From contig CANRHQ010000014.1 in NCBI GenBank assembly GCA_947630445.1, positions 1 through 33,383 of the forward strand: a stretch of DNA of 33,383 bases. The letters are read 5' to 3'. Below, in pieces: positions 9,605 through 16,774 of this stretch. Under the pieces are notes generated by a model. That model saw only the letters and a list, made by a program, of their open reading frames with translations, was not told where the DNA came from and did not search any database. Made by a program: the position numbers and the translations under genes. How positions within the stretch are numbered: the stretch's first letter is position 1; every line of letters begins with the position of its first letter. The stretch is from an uncultured Clostridia bacterium. GTDB taxonomy: Bacteria; Bacillota; Clostridia; TANB77; CAG-508.

Positions 9605-10402
9605 ATGCAAGTAATTTCAAGTAAAGATAATGAATTGATAAAGCATATAAAAAAATTAAAAGACAAAAAATATAGAGATGAAAGTAAAGAATATATTATA
9701 GAAGGTATAAAGTTAGTAGAAGAAGCAGTTAATGAAAATGCAAAAATAAAGAAAATAATAATATGTGAAAATACAACAAATACTTATGAAATTCCTACAC
9801 GCATAACACTAGAAATTGCAAAATATGAGTGTATATATGTAACAGAAAAAATATATAATTCAATTACACAAGTAACAAATCCACAAGGAATAATGGCTAT
9901 AATAGAGAAAAATGTTAATAAAAATGAAATAGATTTTTCTCAAGATATTATAATTGCATTAGACAATGTACAAGACCCAGGAAATTTAGGAACAATATTA
10001 AGAACAATAGATAGTGTAGGGTTAAATCAAGTAATAGTATCAAGTGAAACTGCAGATGTTTTTAATCCTAAAGTTGTACGTTCAACAATGGGAGCAATAT
10101 TTAGATTAAAAATTCTTGAAACGCAAAACCTAATTGAAACTATAAAAAATATAAGAAAACATCATTATAAACTAATGGTAACATCTCTACAAACAGAAAA
10201 TACAATTTATAAGGCAAATTTTAATAAAAAAATAATTGTAATTGGGAATGAATCAAATGGAGTATCAAAAGAAATTCAAAATATAGCAGATGAAAAAATA
10301 AAAATTCCAATGTTAGGAAAAACAGAAAGTTTAAATGTATCTGTTGCAACAGGAGTAGTGTTATATGAATATGTAAGACAAAAATTAATACAAGGTAAAT
10401 AG
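9605..10402 (+). CDS. TrmH/SpoU-family RNA 2'-O-methyltransferase
   Basis: SPOUT-class, S-adenosylmethionine-dependent methyltransferase acting on ribose 2'-OH of rRNA or tRNA. The 265-residue protein shows all three SpoU motifs: ALDNVQDPGNLGTILRTIDSVG (motif 1, with the catalytic Arg of NLGTILR), IVIGNESNGVS (motif 2) and IPMLGKTESLNVSVATGVVLYE (motif 3). An N-terminal substrate-binding domain precedes them (about residues 1-90), as in the RlmB/TsnR type. An upstream in-frame TTG (9584) is possible, but ATG 9605 has AAGGAG six bases before it and is preferred. The ribosome site begins just after the mfd stop codon, so the pair should be co-transcribed. The exact target nucleotide cannot be assigned by eye. 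Confidence 0.9.
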   Translation: MQVISSKDNELIKHIKKLKDKKYRDESKEYIIEGIKLVEEAVNENAKIKKIIICENTTNTYEIPTRITLEIAKYECIYVTEKIYNSITQVTNPQGIMAIIEKNVNKNEIDFSQDIIIALDNVQDPGNLGTILRTIDSVGLNQVIVSSETADVFNPKVVRSTMGAIFRLKILETQNLIETIKNIRKHHYKLMVTSLQTENTIYKANFNKKIIVIGNESNGVSKEIQNIADEKIKIPMLGKTESLNVSVATGVVLYEYVRQKLIQGK

Positions 10403-10405
10403 AAA

Positions 10406-10432
10406 AAAGGCGCATCTTAAAGGTGTGCCTTT
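10406..10432 (+). terminator. Hairpin ending the mfd-methyltransferase unit
   Basis: An 11-pair stem (AAAGGCGCATC against GGTGTGCCTTT, with two G-U pairs) has a 5-base loop. The following bases are aaaatgat rather than a U-run, so termination may be partial. Confidence 0.5.
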
Positions 10433-10593
10433 AAAATGATACTAATAATTAGAACTAAAATAAATTAATGGTATCATTGAAACAAGAACACAGAAGCCCT
10501 ACTTTATAATAATTATATCATAAAATGTAATATAAATATGTAGAAAGGTGTCGATGAAAAGAAAAAAAATATAAAAAAAGCAACAAAAAGCCC
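10433..10593. other. Non-coding gap with an imperfect inverted repeat
   Basis: ATGATAC (10436-10442) and GTATCAT (10471-10477) are complementary. Pairing extends with TAAT/ATTA after a two-base bulge. A seven-codon ORF starts at ATG 10555 after AAAGGTG, but nothing supports its translation. No other RNA family is recognisable here. Confidence 0.35.
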
Positions 10594-10622
10594 TTGCATT
10601 TTTTTGTATTAAGTATTATATT
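10594..10622 (+). promoter_or_regulatory. Sigma-A promoter for the DUF6514-like gene and topA
   Basis: -35 TTGCAT (10594-10599), 17-base spacer, -10 TATATT (10617-10622). It lies about 36 bases upstream of the TTG start. Confidence 0.55.
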
Positions 10623-10657
10623 AGAGACTATGAGCAAAAGAGAAAGGAGGAAAGATT

Positions 10658-10999
10658 TTGAAAAACTTTTTTGGAAGCATATTCATAAATCGAGATAAAC
10701 TCGAGGAAGCCGGAATACATTATCCAATAAAAGTAGAATATTATAAAATAACAAACGAAAATGAAAAAATAAAAGAAAATAAATTAACATATGGAATACA
10801 AGTAATAAAAACTGAATATAGAGATAAAATAGGAATAGAGCAAAATACAATGAACAGCATAACAAATGATGAAAAAGAAGTAAATAATATATTAGGCTTA
10901 ATAAAAGAATATCAAGTAACACCAATAGGACTTGAGGATGTAGTCATAGAATTAAAAAAACTTGCAAAAGGAAAAAAAATAAGTTACAATTTATCATAG
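10658..10999 (+). CDS. Small protein resembling the DUF6514 group
   Basis: The 113-residue protein starts at TTG, seven bases after a strong AAAGGAGG. It has no signal peptide or membrane helix. The middle (TYGIQVIKTEYRD) and the C-terminal block (LIKEYQVTPIGLEDVVIELKKLAKGK) resemble, from memory, the small clostridial DUF6514 proteins, which have no established function. It sits immediately upstream of topA, with 55 bases between stop and start and no terminator, so the two are probably co-transcribed. Confidence is high that it is a gene and moderate for the family name. Confidence 0.7.
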   Translation: MKNFFGSIFINRDKLEEAGIHYPIKVEYYKITNENEKIKENKLTYGIQVIKTEYRDKIGIEQNTMNSITNDEKEVNNILGLIKEYQVTPIGLEDVVIELKKLAKGKKISYNLS

Positions 11000-11016
11000 T
11001 AAGAACAAATATGAAA

Positions 11017-11054
11017 AAAGGAGGAATGTTAGTAAAACTAACATAAACTAGCAA
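11017..11054 (+). promoter_or_regulatory. topA translation leader: displaced Shine-Dalgarno plus hairpin
   Basis: AAAGGAGG (11017-11024) ends 30 bases before the topA ATG, and no nearer Shine-Dalgarno is present. Between them TGTTAGT-aaa-ACTAACA (11027-11043) forms a perfect 7-bp stem with a 3-base loop. Folding removes 17 bases and leaves an effective spacing of about 13. The same bases contain a possible mini-ORF ATG 11026-TAA 11046 (MLVKLT), but its start is only one base from GGAGG. A TAG immediately upstream of 11055 in frame rules out an earlier topA start. Confidence 0.55.
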
Positions 11055-13028
11055 ATGACAGATAAATTAATAATAGTAGAATCACCAGCAAAAGCAAATA
11101 CAATAAAAAAATTCCTAGGAGGAAATACAAAAGTAGTAGCATCTATGGGACATATAAGAGATTTACCAAAGTCTAAACTAGGAATAGATGTAAAAAATAA
11201 TTTTGAACCAGAATATATAAATATTAGAGGAAAAGGAGATTTAATTAAAGAGCTAAAAAAAGATGCTAAATCTGCAAAAAAAGTATATTTGGCAACTGAC
11301 CCTGATCGTGAGGGAGAAGCAATAGCATGGCATTTAGCTCAAATATTAGATGTAGATAAGGAGAAAATAACAAGAGTAACATTTAATGAAATAACAAAAA
11401 ACGCAGTACAAAAAGCAATAAAACAACCAAGAGATATAGATATTAATTTAGTGGATGCACAACAAGCAAGAAGAGTATTAGACAGAATAGTAGGATATAA
11501 AATAAGTCCAGTTTTGTGGAAAAAAGTAAGAAGAGGTTTATCTGCAGGTAGAGTTCAATCTGTTGCAGTAAAATTAATTGTTGATAGAGAAGAAGAAATA
11601 GAAAATTTTAAACCAGAAGAATATTGGAATATATATGTAAAACTATTAGATGAGAAGTCAAAAAAAACATTTGAGGCTAAGTATTTTGGAGAAGAAGGAA
11701 AGAAAATTGAGATACATAATGAGGAAGAAGTAAATAAAATTCTTAAAGAGATAAAAAATGCTCAATATGTAGTACAAGAAATAAAAAAGGGAGAAAAGAA
11801 AAGAACACCAGCTCCACCATTTACAACAAGTACAATGCAACAGGAAGCATCAAGAAAATTGGGATTTACATTAAAGAAAACAATGTCAATAGCACAAGTT
11901 TTATATGAAGGAATAAAAATACCTGAAAAGGGAACAGTTGGATTAATAACATACATGAGAACAGATTCAACTAGAATATCAGAAGAAGCAAGAGCATCAG
12001 CAAAACAACATATTGTAGAAAAATATGGTGAAAATTATTATGAAAATAGATATTATAAAACAAATAAAGAAGCTCAAGATGCACATGAGGGTATAAGACC
12101 AACATATGCTGAATTAGAACCAGAAAAAATAAAAGACTCTTTAACACCAGATCAATACAAGTTGTATAGACTAATTTATAATAGATTTATGGCAAGTCAA
12201 ATGTCATCAGCTGTATATGATACAATGTCAGTAACAATAGATGCTAATAAACATACTTTTAAGGCAAACGGTCAAAATCTTAAATTTAAAGGATTTATGA
12301 CATTATATGTAGAAGGTACAGACGGAAAAGAAGAACAAGAAGATGAGATGATACCAGAATTAGAAGTTAATCAGAAAATAAAAGCACAAAAAATAGAACC
12401 AAAGCAAAGTTTTACAGAACCACCACCAAGATATACAGAAGCTAGTCTTGTTAAAGCATTAGAAGAAAAAGGAATAGGAAGACCAAGTACATATTCTCCA
12501 ACAATAACAACTATATTAGAAAGACGATATATCGAAAAAGAACAAAAACAGCTTGTTCCAACAGAATTAGGAAAAGTTGTAAACAAATTATTAATAGAAA
12601 ATTTTACAGATATAATAAATGTAGAATTTACTGCTAATATAGAAAATCAATTTGATGATATTGCAGAAGGAAAAGAAAATTGGAGAAAAATGATAAAAGT
12701 ATTTTATGGACCATTTGAAAATACAGTAGAAAAGGTAGAAAAAGAATTAGAACATGTTGAATTAGTAGAAGAAGTTTCAGATGTACCTTGTGAAAAATGT
12801 GGTCGAATGATGGTATATAAATATGGAAAATATGGTAAGTTTTTAGCTTGTCCAGGATACCCAGAGTGTAAAAATACTAAACCTATAATAGAAACAATTG
12901 ATGTTCCTTGTCCAAAGTGTGGAGGAAAAATACAAGTAAGAAGGGCTAAAAATAAAAAGAAGTATTATATATGTGAAAATAATCCAAAATCTTGTGATTA
13001 TATTTCATGGAACAAACCAAATAAATAA
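11055..13028 (+). CDS. topA: DNA topoisomerase I (type IA)
   Basis: Relaxes negative supercoils by single-strand passage. The 657-residue protein begins MTDKLIIVESPAKANTIKKFLG, with the Toprim glutamate at E9. It has the acidic triad block LATDPDREGEAIAWH and the nucleophile Tyr300 in GLITYMRTDSTRIS. Other conserved blocks are VDAQQARRVLDRIVGYKISP, GLSAGRVQSVAVKLIVDRE and QDAHEGIRPT. Two C-terminal four-cysteine zinc modules follow: PCEKCGRMMVYKYGKYGKFLACPGYPEC-type and PCPKCGGKIQ with a partner CENNPKSC. Domain content and length are normal. In Bacillus topA neighbours trmFO; here trmFO is about 12 kb away. The unusual feature is the distant, hairpin-separated ribosome site described in the leader entry. 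Confidence 0.98.
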   Translation: MTDKLIIVESPAKANTIKKFLGGNTKVVASMGHIRDLPKSKLGIDVKNNFEPEYINIRGKGDLIKELKKDAKSAKKVYLATDPDREGEAIAWHLAQILDVDKEKITRVTFNEITKNAVQKAIKQPRDIDINLVDAQQARRVLDRIVGYKISPVLWKKVRRGLSAGRVQSVAVKLIVDREEEIENFKPEEYWNIYVKLLDEKSKKTFEAKYFGEEGKKIEIHNEEEVNKILKEIKNAQYVVQEIKKGEKKRTPAPPFTTSTMQQEASRKLGFTLKKTMSIAQVLYEGIKIPEKGTVGLITYMRTDSTRISEEARASAKQHIVEKYGENYYENRYYKTNKEAQDAHEGIRPTYAELEPEKIKDSLTPDQYKLYRLIYNRFMASQMSSAVYDTMSVTIDANKHTFKANGQNLKFKGFMTLYVEGTDGKEEQEDEMIPELEVNQKIKAQKIEPKQSFTEPPPRYTEASLVKALEEKGIGRPSTYSPTITTILERRYIEKEQKQLVPTELGKVVNKLLIENFTDIINVEFTANIENQFDDIAEGKENWRKMIKVFYGPFENTVEKVEKELEHVELVEEVSDVPCEKCGRMMVYKYGKYGKFLACPGYPECKNTKPIIETIDVPCPKCGGKIQVRRAKNKKKYYICENNPKSCDYISWNKPNK

Positions 13029-13047
13029 TGGTAAAAATATATAAATG

Positions 13048-13117
13048 AAATACACCTCATTTAGTAAACATAGAAAAGATAATCTATGTTAAAATACTAA
13101 ATGGAGGTGTATTTTTT
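13048..13117 (+). terminator. Long intrinsic terminator after topA
   Basis: Stem arms AAATACACCTC + ATTTAGTA + AACATAGA pair with TCTATGTT + TACTAAAT + GAGGTGTATTT, interrupted by an AAAA bulge and a single extra G. That is about 27 base pairs, with an 8-base loop and a run of six T at 13112-13117. It separates topA from the converging gene at 13141-13620. Confidence 0.85.
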
Positions 13118-13140
13118 AGCATTCACAAAATGAATTTACT

Positions 13141-13620
13141 TTATAAATTTTCTTTATTACATTCATCTGAATCGCAATTGTCATAATCTCTATCGCAAGG
13201 TTTACAATTATCACTATGATCATAATCACAATCACAGTCAATATCTATACCTTTTAAGCAATTTCCTTCATGATGACATTTTGCACAAACTTTAATGTGT
13301 TTTACAGAATTAGCCCAAATTTGAATAGCATATTTTTTGCCAGGGCAAAGAGGTCCAAAAACAAATTCTCCATCTTCATCTGTAAAAGTATGAGAAACAG
13401 GTTTTAATTCTTTTTTACCATATTTAAAATCAACCTCTACTAATTTAACAACAGCATCTTTTACAGGCTCTTTAAAGCAATCTCTAACAACACCATATAT
13501 TACATCTCTATGGTCATTACCAAGAGTAATATCTAAATCATATTGTTTACCATCAGCAATAAATCCATCAATATCTACAATAGGGCATTTTTGCTCAGGT
13601 TTTTTTTCATTTATTTCCAT
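13141..13620 (-). CDS. Carboxypeptidase-regulatory-like domain with Cys/Asp-rich tail
   Basis: The 159-residue protein has no signal peptide. Residues about 35-105 look like one beta-sandwich of the carboxypeptidase-regulatory/CnaB type (VIYGVVRDCFKEPVKDAVVKLVEV, HTFTDEDGEFVFGPLCPGKKYAIQIWA). The tail from about residue 110 is packed with Cys, Asp and His (CAKCHHEGNC, DIDCDCDYDHSDNCKPC), suggesting metal binding or disulfide cross-linking. Such small proteins occur in spore-forming Clostridia, and a coat or surface role is conceivable but unproven. Start: ATG after AAAGGAAG. Its upstream region shares the intergenic gap with murI. The -10-like CATAATATA on its own strand faintly resembles sporulation sigma sites. 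Confident gene; function unknown. Confidence 0.75.
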   Translation of the reverse strand: MEINEKKPEQKCPIVDIDGFIADGKQYDLDITLGNDHRDVIYGVVRDCFKEPVKDAVVKLVEVDFKYGKKELKPVSHTFTDEDGEFVFGPLCPGKKYAIQIWANSVKHIKVCAKCHHEGNCLKGIDIDCDCDYDHSDNCKPCDRDYDNCDSDECNKENL

Positions 13621-13672
13621 ATAAAAACTTCCTTTCTATTGGCTTATCGCCATATTAATATATATTATGAAA

Positions 13673-13689
13673 ATCAATCGAAAATTGAT
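13673..13689. repeat. Inverted repeat in the murI divergent promoter region
   Basis: ATCAAT (13673-13678), five bases, ATTGAT (13684-13689). It lies between the divergent starts of the Cys-rich gene and murI, just upstream of the putative murI -35. It could be an operator; no regulator is known. Confidence 0.35.
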
Positions 13690-13698
13690 AATACTTAG

Positions 13699-13727
13699 TG
13701 GAATATTTATAAAATATATTGTATAAT
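13699..13727 (+). promoter_or_regulatory. Probable murI promoter, weak -35
   Basis: -10 TATAAT (13722-13727) with a poor -35 TGGAAT (13699-13704) at 17-base spacing. A weak -35 could mean activator dependence or low expression. Confidence 0.45.
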
Positions 13728-13749
13728 TGTTAAATAAAAGGAGGATAAA

Positions 13750-14532
13750 ATGAATAATAAAGCAATAGGAGTTTTTGATTCTGGTGTAGGAGGATTAACA
13801 GTATTCACAGAAATAAGAAATAAATTACCAAATGAAAATATTATATATATTGGTGATACAAAAAATTTTCCATATGGTAATAAAACTAAAAGCGAAGTTA
13901 TACAATATGCAATAGAAAACACAGAAATCCTAATTTCAAAAGGTGTAAAAATTATTATAATTGCTTGTGGTACAGCAACTAGTCAAGCAATAGATATATT
14001 AAAGCAAAAATATGAAATTCCTATAATAGGGATTATAGAGCCAACAGTTGAATATGTAAAAAATAAAAAAATAGATAAAATAGGAGTAATTGCTACAGAA
14101 GGAACAATAAAAAGTGGTGCGTGGGAAAGAAGTTTAAAAAACAAAATAGAAAACATAGAGGTAATAAATAAGGCGTGTCCAATGTTAGCAACTATTGCAG
14201 AAGAGGGAAAAGCAAAAAGTATAGAAGGAAAGAAAATTATAAAAGAATACATGAGACCATTTAAAGAAAATCATGTTAATAAGATAATTTTAGGATGTAC
14301 ACATTATCCTATTTATGAAGATATAATAAAGCAAGAGCTAGGGTATGAAGTAGAATTAATAAATACAGGAAAAACAGTATCAAATTATCTTAAAGAATAT
14401 CTGAAAAAATATAATATACAAAATACTGAAGATAGAAAATTAGAAAAGATTTTTTTAACTAAACCAGAAGAAAAATTTAAAGAAATAGCCAAAAACATAA
14501 TGAAGGTAGACATAACTATTAATTTTTTGTAA
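13750..14532 (+). CDS. murI: Glutamate racemase
   Basis: Converts L- to D-glutamate for peptidoglycan precursors by a cofactor-independent two-cysteine mechanism. The 260-residue protein has N-terminal IGVFDSGVGGLTV (D10), GDTKNFPYGNK, the first catalytic cysteine C73 in IIACGTATS and the second, C183, in ILGCTHYP. The residue after C73 is Gly where textbook MurI has Asn (CNTA). From memory Gly also occurs in clostridial homologues, so activity is still expected. A related amino-acid racemase is less likely given GCTHYP and the length. Start: ATG seven bases after AAAAGGAGG. It is followed by sigH, which has its own promoter, so the two are probably separate units. Confidence 0.93.
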   Translation: MNNKAIGVFDSGVGGLTVFTEIRNKLPNENIIYIGDTKNFPYGNKTKSEVIQYAIENTEILISKGVKIIIIACGTATSQAIDILKQKYEIPIIGIIEPTVEYVKNKKIDKIGVIATEGTIKSGAWERSLKNKIENIEVINKACPMLATIAEEGKAKSIEGKKIIKEYMRPFKENHVNKIILGCTHYPIYEDIIKQELGYEVELINTGKTVSNYLKEYLKKYNIQNTEDRKLEKIFLTKPEEKFKEIAKNIMKVDITINFL

Positions 14533-14569
14533 AACACTATCAAAAATATGTAAAAAATAGCTAAAAATG

Positions 14570-14599
14570 TTGACATTCATGAATTAAAGGGAGTATAAT
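14570..14599 (+). promoter_or_regulatory. Sigma-A promoter for sigH
   Basis: -35 TTGACA (14570-14575), 18-base spacer, -10 TATAAT (14594-14599), placed 28 bases before the start codon. Both hexamers match consensus. Confidence 0.75.
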
Positions 14600-14627
14600 A
14601 GGGGCAGAATTTTATGGGAGGAAAAGA

Positions 14628-15257
14628 ATGTTTTCAATTAATGAAAATGAATATACTCAAATGACAGACGAAAAATTAATAGAAAATATAAAAAATGATG
14701 ATAATTCAGCATTAAACTGCCTAATTAAAAGATATAATGAAGTAGTAAATATGAAAGCAAATAAATTTTTTATGATCGGTGCTGAAAAAGAAGATATGAT
14801 ACAAGAAGGATTGATCGGCTTGTATAAAGCTGTAAAATCATTTGATGTAGAAAAGCAAAACTCATTTAAAACATTTGCAAATATGTGTATAGAAAGACAA
14901 TTAATAACAGCAGTAAAAAATTCAAACAGACAAAAACATATTCCACTAAACTCTTCACTATCTCTAAATGCAGCGGCATATGATGATAATGAAGATATGG
15001 ACAAAATAGAAGTTTTAGATTTAAAAGAATTAAATGATCCATCTGATATAATTGCAGACCAAGAATATTTTAAAAATATGGAAACAAAAATAAAAGAAAA
15101 CTTAAGTGAATTTGAACTATCAGTATTATATGAATATGAAAAAGGAAAGTCATATGCAGCAATAGCAGAAAAGCTAAACTCAAAAATAAAATCTGTAGAT
15201 ACAGCAATTCAAAGAATCAGAAAAAAAGCAAATAAAATAAAAAATAGTATAGATTAA
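14628..15257 (+). CDS. sigH: RNA polymerase sigma factor, SigH (sigma-30) type
   Basis: Directs RNA polymerase to early stationary-phase and sporulation-entry promoters in Bacillus and Clostridium. The 209-residue protein is close to the family's usual 210-220. Region 2 is clear: MIGAEKEDMIQEGLIGLYKAVKSFD...SFKTFANMCIERQLITAVKNSNRQKHIPLNSSLSL, including the -10 recognition helix. Region 4 is FELSVLYEYEKGKSYAAIAEKLNSKIKSVDTAIQRIRKKANK, a helix-turn-helix for the -35. The RQKHIPLNSSLSL junction is characteristic of SigH rather than other alternative factors. Start: ATG after GGGAGGAAAAGA. Its presence suggests a sporulating ancestor; it does not prove that this organism sporulates. Confidence 0.92.
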   Translation: MFSINENEYTQMTDEKLIENIKNDDNSALNCLIKRYNEVVNMKANKFFMIGAEKEDMIQEGLIGLYKAVKSFDVEKQNSFKTFANMCIERQLITAVKNSNRQKHIPLNSSLSLNAAAYDDNEDMDKIEVLDLKELNDPSDIIADQEYFKNMETKIKENLSEFELSVLYEYEKGKSYAAIAEKLNSKIKSVDTAIQRIRKKANKIKNSID

Positions 15258-15292
15258 AAACGATATAACCACAATGATTATATCGTTTTTTT
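15257..15292. terminator. Bidirectional terminator between sigH and hisS
   Basis: A perfect 12-bp stem, AAAACGATATAA against TTATATCGTTTT, has a 9-base loop and T-runs on both strands. It starts on the last base of the sigH stop and contains the hisS stop codon, so each converging gene uses the same hairpin. Confidence 0.85.
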
Positions 15293-16600
15293 AATAACTT
15301 TTATAGCTTCTTCAACAGATAATTGAGATTGTTCTCCAGTATTCATATCTTTCAAAGTAACAGTATTTGTTTCTATTTCTGTTTCACCTAAAACTACAAC
15401 AAAAGGAATACTTAATTTATCTGCATACTTAAATTTTGACTTAATTTTTTTATCTTCCATAAATATCTCTGTATTAATGTTTGCATTTCTAAATTCTGTA
15501 GCAACAGGAATACAAGGTTTAATATCATCAGAAGTAGAAACAACTAATACATCTGCCATAGACTTTTTATTAACTTTAATAGCATTTAGTTCATTTAGCT
15601 TATAAAATAATCTTGTAAGTCCAATAGAAATTCCAACACCTGGTAGTTTTTTGTCAGTATAATATTCTGCCAAATTATCATAACGTCCTCCAGAACAAAC
15701 ACTTCCTAAACTAGGATATTCATTTAAAAATGTTTCATAAACAGTTCCTGTATAATAATCTAAACCACGAGCTATAGTTAAATCAATTTCATAATTACTT
15801 TCTGGCATTCCAAAAAGTTTTATACAGTTAATAACATCTTCTAATTCTTTCAAACCAGAATTAAAAATTCCATTTTTTATTCCAATATTTTTTAATGCAA
15901 TAATTTTTTCTTCATTATTGCCAGAAATTTCTATAAAGTTCATAATAGTTAATATAGAATCTTTATTAATATTAAGATTAGAAAGTTCTTCTATTACATT
16001 TTCTTTACCAATTTTAGCTAATTTATCAATAATTCGCATTATTTCTGTAGACTGTTCAGATAAGTTTAAACTATCAAATAGACCATTTAAAAGTTTTCTA
16101 TTATTAATATGAATTGTAAAATCAGAAAATCCTAATTCTTGGAATGTAGTATATATAACACTTGGAAGTTCTGCATCATATAAAACATTTAGTTCATTAT
16201 CACCTATTATATCAATATCACATTGATAAAATTCACGAAATCTCCCTTTTTGAGGGCGTTCGCCTCTATAAACTTTACCAATTTGATAGCGCTTAAAAGG
16301 AAAAGACAATTCACCATAATGCATTGCAACATATTTAGCAAGAGGAACAGTTAAATCAAAACGCAATGCTAAATCATGTTCACCTTTATTAAAACGATAA
16401 ATTTGTTTTTCTGTTTCACCACCAGCTTTTGCAAGTAAAATATCTGCAAGTTCTATAATTGGAGTGTTTAATGGTAAAAAACAAAATTTTTCGTAAGATT
16501 TTTGTATTTTTTCTTTCATTTGATTAAATAAAATTTGTTCATTTGGTAGAAGTTCCATAAAACCTGACAAGGTTCTTGGTACAATTTTATTTTCTGACAT
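15278..16600 (-). CDS. hisS: Histidyl-tRNA synthetase
   Basis: Class II synthetase charging tRNA-His. From ATG at 16600 the protein is 440 residues, normal for the family. Motif 2 with its histidine-binding region is RYQIGKVYRGERPQKGRFREFYQCDIDIIG. The HisRS-specific signature LARGLDYYTGTVYE and the glycine-rich GSVCSGGRYDNLAEYY and GVGISIGLTRLFYKL (motif 3) follow. The C-terminal anticodon-binding domain begins around ADVLVVST. A longer frame extends upstream to 16693, but AAGGAGG sits seven bases before 16600 and the promoter -10 lies within the extension. MSENKIVPRTLSG is also the expected N-terminus. The last codons lie inside the terminator hairpin. Confidence 0.97.
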   Translation of the reverse strand: MSENKIVPRTLSGFMELLPNEQILFNQMKEKIQKSYEKFCFLPLNTPIIELADILLAKAGGETEKQIYRFNKGEHDLALRFDLTVPLAKYVAMHYGELSFPFKRYQIGKVYRGERPQKGRFREFYQCDIDIIGDNELNVLYDAELPSVIYTTFQELGFSDFTIHINNRKLLNGLFDSLNLSEQSTEIMRIIDKLAKIGKENVIEELSNLNINKDSILTIMNFIEISGNNEEKIIALKNIGIKNGIFNSGLKELEDVINCIKLFGMPESNYEIDLTIARGLDYYTGTVYETFLNEYPSLGSVCSGGRYDNLAEYYTDKKLPGVGISIGLTRLFYKLNELNAIKVNKKSMADVLVVSTSDDIKPCIPVATEFRNANINTEIFMEDKKIKSKFKYADKLSIPFVVVLGETEIETNTVTLKDMNTGEQSQLSVEEAIKVIKKTI

Positions 16601-16627
16601 GTAAAAGCCTCCTTTTTGAATATAGTT

Positions 16628-16656
16628 ATTATACATTTTTTTTTGGATAATATCAA
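16628..16656 (-). promoter_or_regulatory. Sigma-A promoter for hisS
   Basis: Minus-strand -35 TTGATA (16651-16656), 17-base spacer, -10 TATAAT (16628-16633), 28 bases before the start codon. This leaves no room for a T-box leader. Confidence 0.7.
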
Positions 16657-16721
16657 TACTTATAAGGAAAAAAGATATTTGACACAGAAACAAAAATATA
16701 ATTAATTTTTAATGAAAAATG

Positions 16722-16750
16722 TTGCTATATGTAAAAAAAATTGTTATAAT
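16722..16750 (+). promoter_or_regulatory. Sigma-A promoter for the 16775-19089 operon
   Basis: -35 TTGCTA (16722-16727), 17-base spacer, -10 TATAAT (16745-16750). It fixes the downstream gene's start beyond about 16757. Confidence 0.7.
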
Positions 16751-16774
16751 GTTCACGACAAAAATGGAGTTGAT

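Noticed and set aside
10555-10575. Seven-codon ORF in the leader before the DUF6514-like gene
   Set aside because: It is upstream of the recognised promoter and is A-rich low complexity; nothing supports translation.
16601-16693. N-terminal extension of hisS
   Set aside because: It contains the promoter -10, and the internal ATG has an excellent AAGGAGG and the expected HisRS N-terminus.
16712-16774. Upstream start for the phosphodiester-glycosidase-like gene
   Set aside because: It lies upstream of and within a good -35/-10 pair, so it would not be transcribed. ATG 16775 has GGAG.
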